Source: Candidatus Uabimicrobium amorphum (GTDB lineage: Bacteria; Planctomycetota; Uabimicrobiia; Uabimicrobiales; Uabimicrobiaceae). From it: DNA of 64,000 bases. This document shows, piece by piece, positions 47,647 through 57,497 of the stretch (within the stretch, counting starts at the first letter, position 1; each line of letters begins with the position of its first letter). The notes beneath the pieces are model-generated. The model ran no database searches and had not been told where the DNA came from. It saw nothing but the letters and a program-made list of their open reading frames with translations. The stretch is from NCBI RefSeq assembly GCF_009002475.1, contig NZ_AP019860.1:620001-684000 (forward strand), in the 5' to 3' direction. The position numbers and the translations under genes were made by a program.

Positions 47647-50600
47647 AATTTTCTCTTCACGTGGATAACGCGCTGTTTTGTCTAACTTGATGATCGTTTT
47701 AAATACCTTTTTATATGTCTCGATGTTCTCTTCGCTAATTTTCTGTTCTAAGCTTGCGATAAATTTATCAGGATAGGAAGTCTTTTGTTGTTGTATCTGC
47801 ATAAAGTGTAAAGATACGGAGGAGACATAGTCTTGTAAGAATATATAGCTTCCTATTGCTGCCCCATGGTTTATCTCACTATTCTGCATTTTTTTTATTT
47901 TCATTGCGACCTTGTGTAGCTTACGGTCAATGTCTCCTGAGATATTTGGGTTATGTTTCATATTGTATATTACGTAGCCAGATGCGGCAGCCATTCTCAC
48001 ATTCTTTGACTCACTACGTAAAAGACGCTTTATTATTTTGATGTCTTGTTTTTTGTTTTTAGGATTTAATTTTAGATGATGGTTGACAATACCAGAAAAA
48101 AGTAATGTGGCGGCCTGGACATTGGGAGATTTTTCGTTTTTCAAACACTCTGTAGAATGAAGACCTAGAATACCAAGTGTACAAAATGCGATCATACGAA
48201 AATCTTCATTGTCATCTTTTACAGCAATTTTTTTCACTTCATCTAGGTGATGTATAGTGCCTAATAAAAAAACTTGCGTTTTGCGAAAAAACATATGTAA
48301 AAGGGCTAACGCCCTTGTGTATGCGGAGGCATTTTTATCCATGACAAACTCTTTGAGATATTTATCCACATCGTCTTTTGTCTTTGCCAAAGCCCCTAAA
48401 TTTATTATCGAATAGAGTTGCAAAATCACATCTTTGCTACGGTGTAAAACGCCCATAAATATTTTTTCAAAATGCTGTTGAGCGTTTTTTATTTTACCTA
48501 AAATGTCAGGTCTGTTGACAAATACAGATAAAATGATCTTTTTGACCTCTTCCTCGTTATCTCCTAATCCTTCTTTCACTAAATCCAAATGCTCTTTTGC
48601 ATCAAATTCCTCTGATGGTAAGGGATACCAAAAGTGAAAATGACTGAAGGCTCTTACCACGAAAGAGGAGTGTTTCATTCCGCGCTTTAGTATCATTTGT
48701 GACTGTTGCAATTGGTGATCTCTTGCATATTTCCACATTTGTGCCGCAGCAACGGTGGAAATGTATTCGTTTGGATGCTGTTGTAGATTTTCTAAAAGTA
48801 CTCGATTGCGCGACAGAGAAGCGATGACGAAAGTCAAAAGCTCATTACTAGGTGACGACTGATGTTGTTGGACTTTTTCTTCAAAAGCTTGGTGGTGTTT
48901 ATCTGTATTTAAGTTGTACACTTCGCGTATTTTATATGCGGCACATTCGGAGATAATAGACTCTTGTTGTTGTTCGTTTAAAACAAAGAGCGTTATAGAT
49001 GCCAGGTAACGCAGCACTATTTTTTGTTGTTGATCATTCGCGATATTCAACAACGTTTGCCGTTCTTTTTTTAATATTTCTCGATCATATGATTTGTAGA
49101 GTTCTTTGATTTGTTTGAAAATGGGTATTTGAAGGTAAAGTTTTGCTATTTTGTGATATAAAACGGTTTTGTGCGTTTGTGCGACTTCGGCTAAAACGTT
49201 TTCTAAATCTTTATCGTAACTTGTTTTGAGTTCTTTCTCTAGAATAGTCAATGTATCGGGGTGATGGCGATAAGAAATTAGTGCTCTCAGCGCTCTTTGA
49301 CGAACTTTCGCATCACCTGAGTGGTACAATTTAATGAAGCTAGCAATTTTTTGCTCTTTATTTTGTTGTTGGCGCCATTTCAGGAAGTCATCGTGATAAT
49401 CCCGGGCGACTTTCTGAATAAATAAGTTTGTTAAATCAGGAGTCGATAAACGGTTTTTATCGACGATGTTGGCCGGATAGTTAAAAATTTTATTACTAAC
49501 GGTAATGTCTTTGGCAATAACGCGTATAAAACCGGCTACCGCATTTGCGTATTTTTCTGAGGGAAATTCGAAAGATTTATTATAAGAATCTAACGCCTCA
49601 TCATAGCGCTGTAATTTTTCATAAACTTTGGCGAGAAAGTAGTGATTTGTGCCATTGTATGGCTGTAATTGTTGGCATTTCTCAAAATGTTGTACTGCTT
49701 TTTCGGGATCTTTATCAAGGTCAAGCTGACCTAGGTAACGATAAACTTCTGGTCTATTGAGCGGTAACGCTTTTTCTAAGTAGTGTTGTGCCTTATCTAA
49801 AACCTGTGTATTGTTGTTGGCTGTTTCAAAGTAACACATTCCCAAATACAGATTGATGAGCGGATGTTCTGTGGCCGAAGATTTTTCGAAATATGAAATA
49901 GCTTTTGCATATTGTTTTTGATTTACAGCAATTTTTCCTAACCAATAGTTGAGTTCGCGGGAAATATCTTGCGGTGGATTTTTTATCTCTTGAAAATACT
50001 TTACGGCAAAATCGATGTCATCTAACAAATAATTGGCTTTTGCAAACTCTAACATACAAACAAAACTTTTTTGTGATACATTGAGTTTGGTATAATATTT
50101 TCGCGCTTCCTCATACCTCTTTGTACCCACAAGAGTCATCATGTAAAAGTCATGTAATTTACCTTGCAAATTATTTTCGTCTTTGATTTTTTTCTCATAG
50201 GTATTGATATCGGCTAAGATGCGAACCAGTATATTGTACGCGCTGGTGTAAGATTTTATTTGTATAAATAATTTAGCATCTGTCCATAACTCTTGCTCTT
50301 CGGAAATGTTTGCTTGCTCTTTGTTTATTTGAATAGGATTAGGTAATATTGTTTTTAAATAAATAGGCAGCAAAACGGCAACAACCAATGATAAAATGCA
50401 AAACGCGCGAAATGCGGTGCTTCTCCACAGCAAATAGAAGCGCATATTATTTGTTTTTTTGCCACCGAGTATTTTCTTGATCTCCTGGGCCATTTCTTGA
50501 GTACTTTGGTAACGCTTATCGGCTTTTTTTTCCAGAGCGCGAAAACACACCGCTTGTATGCTACTAGGAATTTGAGTACTTCGTAAAAAAGTAGGTTTGT

Positions 50601-51264
50601 CGTTTAAAACTTCAAATAGTGCCCCCATTGTTGTCTCCGAGGTGACCAGCTTTTTATTGGTGATCATTTCATATAGAATGACCCCCAAAGAGTAGATGTC
50701 GGAACGATGGTCTAGATTTCGTAAACGTCCAGAAGCCTGCTCGGGAGACATATACCTTGGAGTTCCCAGTATTTCACCGGTTTTTGTCAATGATTTATCT
50801 TCCACATGATGACTTTTTGCGATGCCAAAATCGAGGATGTGTGGTTCACCATCATCAGAGACCAAAATGTTTTCTGGTTTCAAATCGCGATGTAATAAGC
50901 GTTTTCCATGTGCGTAGCCTATCGCTCTTAGAATCTTGCACATCAGTCGCAATTTTTGCTTTGTCGACAGTTGTTTTTCTTGACAATAGTCGATCACATT
51001 TTTACCCTCAACATGCTCCATGACGATGCACGCGTGGTTATTATGGAAAAAGAAATCGTAAATCTTTGGAATGTTGCGATGCTCTAAAGAAGCGCTCAAC
51101 TGCGCTTCGCGTTGGAAACGTTGCAAATTTTTTTTGTTTTGTTCAATAATGATTTTCAGGGCCAGTGTTCTGCGAAATTCAGGATCATAAACTTGTAAGA
51201 CTTGCCCGGCACCACCGCGACCAAGCTCTTTGATTACTTGATATTTTCCAATAGTTTTTTCCAT
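47629..51264 (-). CDS. Ser/Thr protein kinase with TM, TPR and HEAT-like regions
   Basis: A 1211-residue protein. The kinase domain (about 7-265) is complete: glycine loop GRGGAG 15-20, Lys37, HRD 125-127, DFG 145-147. A TM segment (about 278-302) precedes about six TPRs (about 340-600); the last 600 residues are helical with paired-helix units resembling HEAT repeats (KVRQRALRALISYRHHPDTLTILEKEL, NVRMAAASGYVIYN). Its last codons overlap the fragment at 47593-47646, so its natural C-terminus may have been altered. It lies 40 bases after the next kinase on the same strand, probably in one transcript. Confidence 0.9.
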   Translation of the reverse strand: MEKTIGKYQVIKELGRGGAGQVLQVYDPEFRRTLALKIIIEQNKKNLQRFQREAQLSASLEHRNIPKIYDFFFHNNHACIVMEHVEGKNVIDYCQEKQLSTKQKLRLMCKILRAIGYAHGKRLLHRDLKPENILVSDDGEPHILDFGIAKSHHVEDKSLTKTGEILGTPRYMSPEQASGRLRNLDHRSDIYSLGVILYEMITNKKLVTSETTMGALFEVLNDKPTFLRSTQIPSSIQAVCFRALEKKADKRYQSTQEMAQEIKKILGGKKTNNMRFYLLWRSTAFRAFCILSLVVAVLLPIYLKTILPNPIQINKEQANISEEQELWTDAKLFIQIKSYTSAYNILVRILADINTYEKKIKDENNLQGKLHDFYMMTLVGTKRYEEARKYYTKLNVSQKSFVCMLEFAKANYLLDDIDFAVKYFQEIKNPPQDISRELNYWLGKIAVNQKQYAKAISYFEKSSATEHPLINLYLGMCYFETANNNTQVLDKAQHYLEKALPLNRPEVYRYLGQLDLDKDPEKAVQHFEKCQQLQPYNGTNHYFLAKVYEKLQRYDEALDSYNKSFEFPSEKYANAVAGFIRVIAKDITVSNKIFNYPANIVDKNRLSTPDLTNLFIQKVARDYHDDFLKWRQQQNKEQKIASFIKLYHSGDAKVRQRALRALISYRHHPDTLTILEKELKTSYDKDLENVLAEVAQTHKTVLYHKIAKLYLQIPIFKQIKELYKSYDREILKKERQTLLNIANDQQQKIVLRYLASITLFVLNEQQQESIISECAAYKIREVYNLNTDKHHQAFEEKVQQHQSSPSNELLTFVIASLSRNRVLLENLQQHPNEYISTVAAAQMWKYARDHQLQQSQMILKRGMKHSSFVVRAFSHFHFWYPLPSEEFDAKEHLDLVKEGLGDNEEEVKKIILSVFVNRPDILGKIKNAQQHFEKIFMGVLHRSKDVILQLYSIINLGALAKTKDDVDKYLKEFVMDKNASAYTRALALLHMFFRKTQVFLLGTIHHLDEVKKIAVKDDNEDFRMIAFCTLGILGLHSTECLKNEKSPNVQAATLLFSGIVNHHLKLNPKNKKQDIKIIKRLLRSESKNVRMAAASGYVIYNMKHNPNISGDIDRKLHKVAMKIKKMQNSEINHGAAIGSYIFLQDYVSSVSLHFMQIQQQKTSYPDKFIASLEQKISEENIETYKKVFKTIIKLDKTARYPREEKILHIER

Positions 51265-51304
51265 AATTTGACTTTCTATAGCATACTAATCATCTTGATG
51301 ATAT

Positions 51305-53344
51305 TCATTTTTTTCGCAAACGATTTTTCAACATAATAATGTTGGGTTGAATGAGTGGACGGTATTTGGGATTAAGTTCAATGGCTTTTTCCCAATCATC
51401 TAAAGCTTGTTGATAATTTTGTAACTGATTGTGGACCATACCTCTATTACCATATACCTCCGCCCGGGGCTGTAAACGAATACATTCGTCAAAATTTTCC
51501 AAAGCTTTTCGGTAATTTTTAATATGATAGTGAACAAGGGCGAGTTCATGATAGGCCTGACCTTGCTGTGGTTGGAGCTTGATTAACTTACTAAAATCGG
51601 CGATAGCCTCTTTATATTTTCGTAAACTCACGAAAACACGCCCACGTAAAAAATAAGCGCTTTCGTAGTCAGGTTGGTACTGTATCGCGAGGGTAAGATC
51701 TTGCAATGCTTTTTGACTATGCTTTTGTTCAAAGTAGCAGCGGCCTCTTCCATAGTAGGAAGGTGTAGCCTGAGGACTCAAGGCAATGGCCTTTGTATAG
51801 TCGGCAATGGCTTTGTCGTACTTTAATAGATGTGCATAGGCTTCCGCTCTGTTGTTATAAGCGGTGGCACTGTAAGGTGTCAACTTAATCGAATTATTGG
51901 CGTGGGTAATGGCCTTGTGAAAATCTTTTAACATCAGATAACCGGCGACAAGATTTTCTTGCGCGGAGTTTAGCTGTGGTTTAAGTTGTGCGGCGCGTAA
52001 AAAATTCTCGACGGCCTTGACGTAATTTTGTAATGAATAGTAGCATAACCCCCTGTTATTATGGGCTTCTGCCATTTTGGGTTCACTCTTTATCGCATGA
52101 CTAAAATCAGCAATGGCTTTGTCATACATTTGTAGTTTGTGATAACTCAAACCTCTCAAATTATGAAGCGCACTGGAGCGAGAAGATAACTCCATGGCTT
52201 TATTGTAGTCGGCGATTGCCTCGTGGTATTTTTGTAAAGCATGATAATTACCGCCGCGCCGTGTATAGATCGTGTGATCTTCCCGCCCTAAGTCAATTAC
52301 TTTGTTGTAGAAGTCAATTGCCTTGCTGTACTCTCCAATACCGTAAAAATGTTGTGCTTTGCTTATGTAGCTATTTGCTTGTTGCCTGTAATTATCCGTT
52401 ATACCCCTGACTATAGCGACGCTTACGCCTATAAGTAAAATACACAGCCACTTATAGTGATATAACTGCAATGCGAAATACCGCGCATAAATTGTCAATT
52501 TATTGCGTTTAATATTTTTTAGCTCTTTCCATAACTGTGTGGCAGATGATGTGCGCAAACGACTTTTTTTCTGTGTTGCGCGATCGAGTATTAGAGATAA
52601 TTTATAAAAATGCGGATTATCGCTGTGAATGATGGAAAATAAAGTAGGTAAAGGCTTTTGTGCAACATTCATCAAAATATTTAGGGTGTTTTCACTGTAA
52701 AAAGGGGAGGTTTTCTGCCAACTAAAAAACTGATATAAAATCACACCTAGACTAAACACATCGCTATTGAACTTCACTTTTCCATCTACTTGTTCAGGGC
52801 TAAGATATGCCGCCGTTCCCACAATCGCATCCGATTTTGTGAGGGTAGTGAGTTCTTTGTTGGTAATTTTGGCAATCCCCAAATCGAGTAGCATGGGGTG
52901 ATATTTTTCTCCGATGAGCATGATATTCTCGGGTTTTAAATCGCGGTGAATTACATCACACTCGTTCAAAGTAGCTACCGCACTACATATTTGTTGTGCA
53001 ATTCTGAGCTGCTGATCAAAGTCAACGTTTGGTGGGTGTAGTTCGATCAATTTACGTAACGTAATGCCTTCGATGTATTCCATCACAATGAAATAGCGAT
53101 TTGCTATTTCAAAAAAGTCGATACCTTTGACGATATGAGGATGATCAACTTTTTTCATGAAATAGTACTCGCGTTTTATACGACGTATGTCTTTTTTATT
53201 TTGACAAGAAAAACACTCCTTCACCGCAACGCGCTTGTTTGTTTGTTGATCCAGCGCAAGATAAACGCGGCCCATGCCTCCTTGGCCCAACACTTTTTGT
53301 AATAAATAGCGATTGTTCAGTAATTGCATGTTCACATGCCCCAT
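51305..53344 (-). CDS. Ser/Thr protein kinase with TM segment and about 10 TPRs
   Basis: A 679-residue protein; the alternative start Met6 (53329) cannot be excluded. The kinase domain (about 13-280) has GQGGMG, Lys42, HRD 133-135 and DLG 154-156 in place of DFG, as in the pseudo-hydrolase kinase. One TM segment (about 297-315) is followed by about ten TPRs with a different consensus (YDKAIADYTKAIALSPQ) from that of the tandem kinases, so this is another lineage. It opens a two-kinase operon. Confidence 0.91.
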   Translation of the reverse strand: MGHVNMQLLNNRYLLQKVLGQGGMGRVYLALDQQTNKRVAVKECFSCQNKKDIRRIKREYYFMKKVDHPHIVKGIDFFEIANRYFIVMEYIEGITLRKLIELHPPNVDFDQQLRIAQQICSAVATLNECDVIHRDLKPENIMLIGEKYHPMLLDLGIAKITNKELTTLTKSDAIVGTAAYLSPEQVDGKVKFNSDVFSLGVILYQFFSWQKTSPFYSENTLNILMNVAQKPLPTLFSIIHSDNPHFYKLSLILDRATQKKSRLRTSSATQLWKELKNIKRNKLTIYARYFALQLYHYKWLCILLIGVSVAIVRGITDNYRQQANSYISKAQHFYGIGEYSKAIDFYNKVIDLGREDHTIYTRRGGNYHALQKYHEAIADYNKAMELSSRSSALHNLRGLSYHKLQMYDKAIADFSHAIKSEPKMAEAHNNRGLCYYSLQNYVKAVENFLRAAQLKPQLNSAQENLVAGYLMLKDFHKAITHANNSIKLTPYSATAYNNRAEAYAHLLKYDKAIADYTKAIALSPQATPSYYGRGRCYFEQKHSQKALQDLTLAIQYQPDYESAYFLRGRVFVSLRKYKEAIADFSKLIKLQPQQGQAYHELALVHYHIKNYRKALENFDECIRLQPRAEVYGNRGMVHNQLQNYQQALDDWEKAIELNPKYRPLIQPNIIMLKNRLRKK

Positions 53345-53510
53345 AGTTTAGCAGAATACAACATCTTACATATAACTCTATATACTATAAGAAAAAAAAT
53401 ACAAAGCTGCGATATTTTATTATAATAGAGTAGAGAATGTTTATGAAATAGTCAAACGTTGGTGTATTTTCGTTCGCCGTAAAATTTCCACTTATGCAGT
53501 AAGGCTTACT

Positions 53511-53927
53511 ATGGATAAAAAATATTTACAGGATGCACAAAAAGAATTGATTTTCGCCGAAAAAAAACTGCCGCAAAAGTCACCATTGAAAACAGTTGCG
53601 CCAGCTATTTTTATTGTGATGCTGGTTCTTTTAGTATCCGATGATGTATGGAAAAAAACAGCCGTAAACTATAGAGCGTATGTGCCAGCACATAATATTC
53701 TTTGGATATGTGGGTTAACCGCGTCTTTTTATGTTTTAAGTTATGTACCAAGAGTCCGCGACTTTGTGTTATTTTTTATCGAAAATCGCATTGGCTTTGG
53801 TTGGCGAGGACGCATGGCCAAAACTCCCTCAGTACAAGAAATTTCCTGTATGGGAGTTTTGTTCCGTGGCGCGATGTTAGCGGGGTTGTACTTTACCGCT
53901 CTTTTGAGTGCGTTGGATTACTTATAG
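53511..53927 (+). CDS. Small membrane protein with three TM segments
   Basis: A 138-residue protein with a charged N-terminus (MDKKYLQDAQKELIFAEKKLPQK) and hydrophobic segments at about 29-45, 62-82 and 113-135. An AAGG lies upstream of the ATG. The family is not recognised. It is transcribed away from the kinase pair; the 166-base gap between them is very AT-rich and contains a TATAAT at 53421-53426 with no clear -35 box. Confidence 0.65.
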   Translation: MDKKYLQDAQKELIFAEKKLPQKSPLKTVAPAIFIVMLVLLVSDDVWKKTAVNYRAYVPAHNILWICGLTASFYVLSYVPRVRDFVLFFIENRIGFGWRGRMAKTPSVQEISCMGVLFRGAMLAGLYFTALLSALDYL

Positions 53928-53963
53928 ATTTTTATGAAGTCTCTATCTTTATGAAGTGATCTA

Positions 53964-55184
53964 CTATTTTTTTCCTATTGCGTACAATGCCTTGTAACTT
54001 CGCAAATAAATAACACCGTTGGCAATCGCAGGAGAAGCCGCGATCGTTTCGTTTAGCGTATTGGTTGCCAGAACAGAAAATTCCTTACCCGCTTTAACTA
54101 CTGTGACAACACCACTACGAGAAATGACGTATATTTTGCCATCAATGTACACGGGAGAAGTTCGGTGGCGCGAACGATCGGTTTTGTGTTTGTAAAACTC
54201 TTTGCCGGTTATCGCATCCATGCATATTAAATCACCGTTTTCGCGGCAAAGGTATAGAAGGTTATCGTAGATTAAAGGAGAAGGAACATCGGGTGTACCT
54301 CTTTTGCGCAGCCATAATTTTTTTCCGTTGGGGGTGAGACCAAGAACCGGACCATTTTTTGCGGAAGGAACCACAATCAATCCTTTTGTAACTACCGGCG
54401 AAGCAACTAAACGCAGAGATGGATTGTAGCGGTTTTTGTTATGTAGTTCCCCATGGCGCCAAATCTCTTTACCGTCTTTTAAACTGTGAGCGGTGATGTA
54501 ATCAGAACCATGGACTAACAGCAGTTCGGTGTTTTCATCGCGATAAATAACCGGAGACGCATAAGAATGTAAACACTCTGCGCGCGCATCACTTTGGCGC
54601 TTGTGTTTCCAAATTTCGTTTCCTGTATTCTTATCGAGTGCCAACACTCTTTGGGCATTGGCATGTATCAGTTGTAAGTAAAGTCTATCTCCATCGAGTA
54701 GGGGAGTAGAGGACATCACGAAGTACATCTTGAAATTCTCATAGCGCTTTGCAATATTCACATGCCAGATTTTCTTGCCGTCAAAATCATAGCAAGCTAA
54801 ATCTCCTGAGCTGATAAATGTCCACACATATTTTCCGTCTGTCGAAGGTGAGGGAGACGCAAAATTTCCTTCGCCACTAAATACCGAACGATTTCCCGTT
54901 CCTAGTTTGCGTTCCCATAACACTTTTCCGTTCGTATTGATACATAGTAGTACCAAATCGTTGCCTTTTGCCGATGTGACAAAAATCTTGTTTTGCCATA
55001 CAACAGGAGTGGCCATACCTTCGCCTGGCAATGGAAGTCGCCAATGAATATTGTCTTTGTCCCATTTGGCAGGAAATTCTTTTTCACTGCTGATACCATT
55101 ATTTTCTACACCACGCCAATTTGGCCAATTATCGGCATATAGTGATATTGACAACAACATACTGCATATGATGAACATTTTCAT
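53964..55184 (-). CDS. Secreted PQQ-like beta-propeller protein
   Basis: The start at 55184 is chosen because AAAGG lies six bases upstream and a signal peptide (MKMFIICSMLLSISLYA) follows directly. The mature part of the 406-residue product begins DNWPNWRGVENNGISSEKEFPAKW, a signature of planctomycete quinoprotein-like propellers, and continues with six to eight blades (WKHKR..., GKEIWRHGEL, GKKLWLRKRG, ITGKEFYKHK). No dehydrogenase catalytic residues are apparent, so it is more like BamB-type or PQQ-repeat scaffold proteins. It acts in the periplasm or outside the cell. Confidence 0.87.
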   Translation of the reverse strand: MKMFIICSMLLSISLYADNWPNWRGVENNGISSEKEFPAKWDKDNIHWRLPLPGEGMATPVVWQNKIFVTSAKGNDLVLLCINTNGKVLWERKLGTGNRSVFSGEGNFASPSPSTDGKYVWTFISSGDLACYDFDGKKIWHVNIAKRYENFKMYFVMSSTPLLDGDRLYLQLIHANAQRVLALDKNTGNEIWKHKRQSDARAECLHSYASPVIYRDENTELLLVHGSDYITAHSLKDGKEIWRHGELHNKNRYNPSLRLVASPVVTKGLIVVPSAKNGPVLGLTPNGKKLWLRKRGTPDVPSPLIYDNLLYLCRENGDLICMDAITGKEFYKHKTDRSRHRTSPVYIDGKIYVISRSGVVTVVKAGKEFSVLATNTLNETIAASPAIANGVIYLRSYKALYAIGKK

Positions 55185-55348
55185 AAGAAACCTTTCGTAA
55201 AAGACTCTACAACTTATTAAGAAAGCGTGCCTCTCCTTTTGCAAAAGCTCCAACCTCCATGACAAAATCGATTGTAAATTATAATTGGTGTGGATTGTTG
55301 TTACAAGTAATTTTGATGAATGGGACCTATCGTTAGTTTTGTCAACGT

Positions 55349-55570
55349 TTATTTCCTCAGCGAAAGCGGAATGTATTTTTTTCGTTTACGTACCTTTCTT
55401 TTTATAGGCTCAAGTTGTTCTGAACTCCACAATCGTTTGCACTTGCCTGTTTTTTGATTGTGTTGAACTTGCATGGGCTGCGGCATCTCTCCCTTTTTAA
55501 TCAGATTTTGTACTGTTTTTTTACTACAACCTAGAAAATGAGCGGCACCTTGTATGGAATGTATGATCAT
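55349..55570 (-). CDS. Excisionase/MerR-like helix-turn-helix protein
   Basis: A 73-residue protein starting after GGAGAAAG. IQGAAHFLGCSKKTVQNLIKKGEMPQPMQV is a winged-helix motif of the excisionase/AlpA type (helix, turn, recognition helix, wing). The C-terminus is very basic (KRKVRKRKKYIPLSLRK), useful for DNA binding. No integrase or phage gene is nearby, so it may be a free-standing regulator. A large nested palindrome lies just upstream and could be its own operator. Confidence 0.8.
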   Translation of the reverse strand: MIIHSIQGAAHFLGCSKKTVQNLIKKGEMPQPMQVQHNQKTGKCKRLWSSEQLEPIKRKVRKRKKYIPLSLRK

Positions 55571-55623
55571 GTTCTTTCTCCAAAAAAATTATTGTTATTG
55601 TGAGCGCAATAAAATTGTAACAC

Positions 55624-55668
55624 GTCGTACGACAAAATAGCGTTTTACACGTGTAAATATCGCTATTT
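55624..55668. promoter_or_regulatory. Nested palindromes upstream of the HTH gene: probable operator
   Basis: GTCGTACGAC (55624-55633) is a perfect 10-base palindrome. Next to it, TTTACACGTGTAAA (55644-55657) is a perfect 14-base palindrome, flanked by AAATAGCG (55635-55642) and its complement CGCTATTT (55661-55668), giving one 34-base dyad. It lies between the divergent HTH gene (start 55570) and the nuclease gene (start 55811). Confidence 0.5.
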
Positions 55669-55810
55669 GAAATAAATATTTATAGGTGCTTTGTTTAGGT
55701 CTGTTTGTAAATTTTTTTCATCAATATATGTTACCCTCTTTATAGAAACCTATTTTTTTTGTATGATGGAGAAAATAGGCAAAAAACAATATGTAAAGAG
55801 GGACCGTAAA

Positions 55811-57430
55811 ATGAAGAAAATCATTATTACTATCGCTATACTTTTTTCCTTTGTGATAGGTGAAGAAATTCAAATCACGACTTGGAACATTGCAAACTTT
55901 GGAGAAACGAAACTCGACAACCAAGAAGCAATGGATAAAGTATTGGAAGTTCTATCTGATGACCACGTCATTTGTTTACAAGAAATCAACCAAGTTGTTG
56001 ATGTAAGAGGTGACAGTCGCAACTCTGCAGAAATTTTAAAAGATAGATTGGCACAAAAAACAGGTTTGGAGTGGAGACTTACACTTTCGGATGAAACCGG
56101 TGAAGGCGGAAAAAAAGAGCGTTATGCTTTTTTGTGGCGTGCTGGTTTAGGAAACTTAGTCAATTCCGAAATTGTAGAATTCACTCATCCAGATTTACAA
56201 ACCGAGCGTGGTTATTTTGTGACAGACTTCAACTTTCGCGGTGAAGATATCAAAATAGTCAGTTTGCACGCCAAAGCCAGTGGTCGTGTTGCTGAACGCA
56301 AGTTGCAGTGGGAAGAAATTGCCAATAATCTTTCTAATTTGCCACAAGAAACACGTATTTTTGTGGTGGGCGACCTTAACATGGAGCACAATCGAAGTTT
56401 CGAAAGAAATTTTAGCCCTCTTCTCGACATTGGATTGAAAACTTCTTTGGATCGAGGGCAACTTACCACTCTTAGAAAAAATAGAATCATTGATGGAAGT
56501 CACCTCGCTAAACAAGTGGACTACATTTTTGCTAAAAATGTAGAAATCAAAAATCCAAAAGTCGAGGACTTTGTCTTGGAGTTTTTTCAAGATCAGCTTG
56601 GGGAAATCGACATTGAAAAAGCCAACCAAGTAAGTGACCATCTTCCGATATCCCTAAAAATTGATATTCCCAATGATTTTCCACCGACGTTTAAAATGGC
56701 AACTTGGCGCGTACGACGTTTTTCAAGTAGCAGTCGAGATGAAAACGAATTGTTTACCATTAAAAGTATCGTACAAAAGTATGATTTTATTGCCTTGCAA
56801 GACGTGAGAGACCAAGAGGTAATTGAAAGGCTTGTGGAAAAGCTGAAATTATCGAGAAAAGAATATGATTTTGAAGTAAAACTACCCTATGCTTTTTTGT
56901 GGAATAAAGAGTTCATTACACAACAACAAGCGGCGCGCTTTACTTCCTCGGGATCTTTTCAACGAAGACCGGTCTTTTCCAGTTTTAAAGCCGGAAATTT
57001 TGATTTTGTTGTGCTCACACACCATACAACAACAAGATCTCTGACCGCAACCAAGGAAGAGATAAGACAGCTACCCACTGTTTTTCGAGAAGTACAGAAT
57101 CAATTTCCCAATGAAAAAGACATTATCTTAACCGGATGTTTTAATCGTGCTCCACGTTTTTCGGAGTGGGAAGAGTTGCTTGGAACAGGCGACATGTTTG
57201 CCGCCTTCAGAAGACCTGTAGACATCTCTACTGTAGGAACAAATATTTCCGACAGAGACGTTGTGGACAACTTTTTCTTTGACCTCAATGAAGTCACTGA
57301 GCAAGAAGTAGAGCTTGGTGTCGATAAATTCGACGAACAAATTTTTGCAAACGATGACAGGACAGCATCAAAAGAGGTTTCTGGCAATCGTCCTTGTTTT
57401 GTAGAATTTTCAACAAAAGATAACGATTAA
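55811..57430 (+). CDS. Secreted tandem DNase-I-like (EEP) protein with degenerate second domain
   Basis: The ATG at 55811 follows AGAGGGAC and opens a signal peptide (MKKIIITIAILFSFVIG); the frame extends upstream without support. The 539-residue product has two endonuclease/exonuclease/phosphatase domains. The first is intact: WNIANF 25-30, LQE 57-59, His153 in SLHAKA, GDLN 187-190, SDHLP 275-279, so it probably cleaves DNA or another phosphodiester outside the cell. The second keeps the order of the motifs but has LQD, GCFN (442-445, Asp lost) and NRPCF (526-530, SDH lost), so it should be inactive. Closest known type: extracellular DNase I-like nucleases. Confidence 0.88.
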   Translation: MKKIIITIAILFSFVIGEEIQITTWNIANFGETKLDNQEAMDKVLEVLSDDHVICLQEINQVVDVRGDSRNSAEILKDRLAQKTGLEWRLTLSDETGEGGKKERYAFLWRAGLGNLVNSEIVEFTHPDLQTERGYFVTDFNFRGEDIKIVSLHAKASGRVAERKLQWEEIANNLSNLPQETRIFVVGDLNMEHNRSFERNFSPLLDIGLKTSLDRGQLTTLRKNRIIDGSHLAKQVDYIFAKNVEIKNPKVEDFVLEFFQDQLGEIDIEKANQVSDHLPISLKIDIPNDFPPTFKMATWRVRRFSSSSRDENELFTIKSIVQKYDFIALQDVRDQEVIERLVEKLKLSRKEYDFEVKLPYAFLWNKEFITQQQAARFTSSGSFQRRPVFSSFKAGNFDFVVLTHHTTTRSLTATKEEIRQLPTVFREVQNQFPNEKDIILTGCFNRAPRFSEWEELLGTGDMFAAFRRPVDISTVGTNISDRDVVDNFFFDLNEVTEQEVELGVDKFDEQIFANDDRTASKEVSGNRPCFVEFSTKDND

Positions 57431-57440
57431 CCACTAGACT

Positions 57441-57468
57441 AAGCGGGTGTATATTCCTACACCCGCTT
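57441..57468 (+). terminator. Hairpin after the nuclease gene
   Basis: AAGCGGGTGTA (57441-57451) pairs perfectly with TACACCCGCTT (57458-57468) over 11 bases, with a six-base loop. It lies ten bases after the nuclease stop. Only short T-runs follow; it is probably a terminator, or an attenuator ahead of the next gene. Confidence 0.65.
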
Positions 57469-57497
57469 TGCCGACATCTCATATCGGCGGAGAAAAA

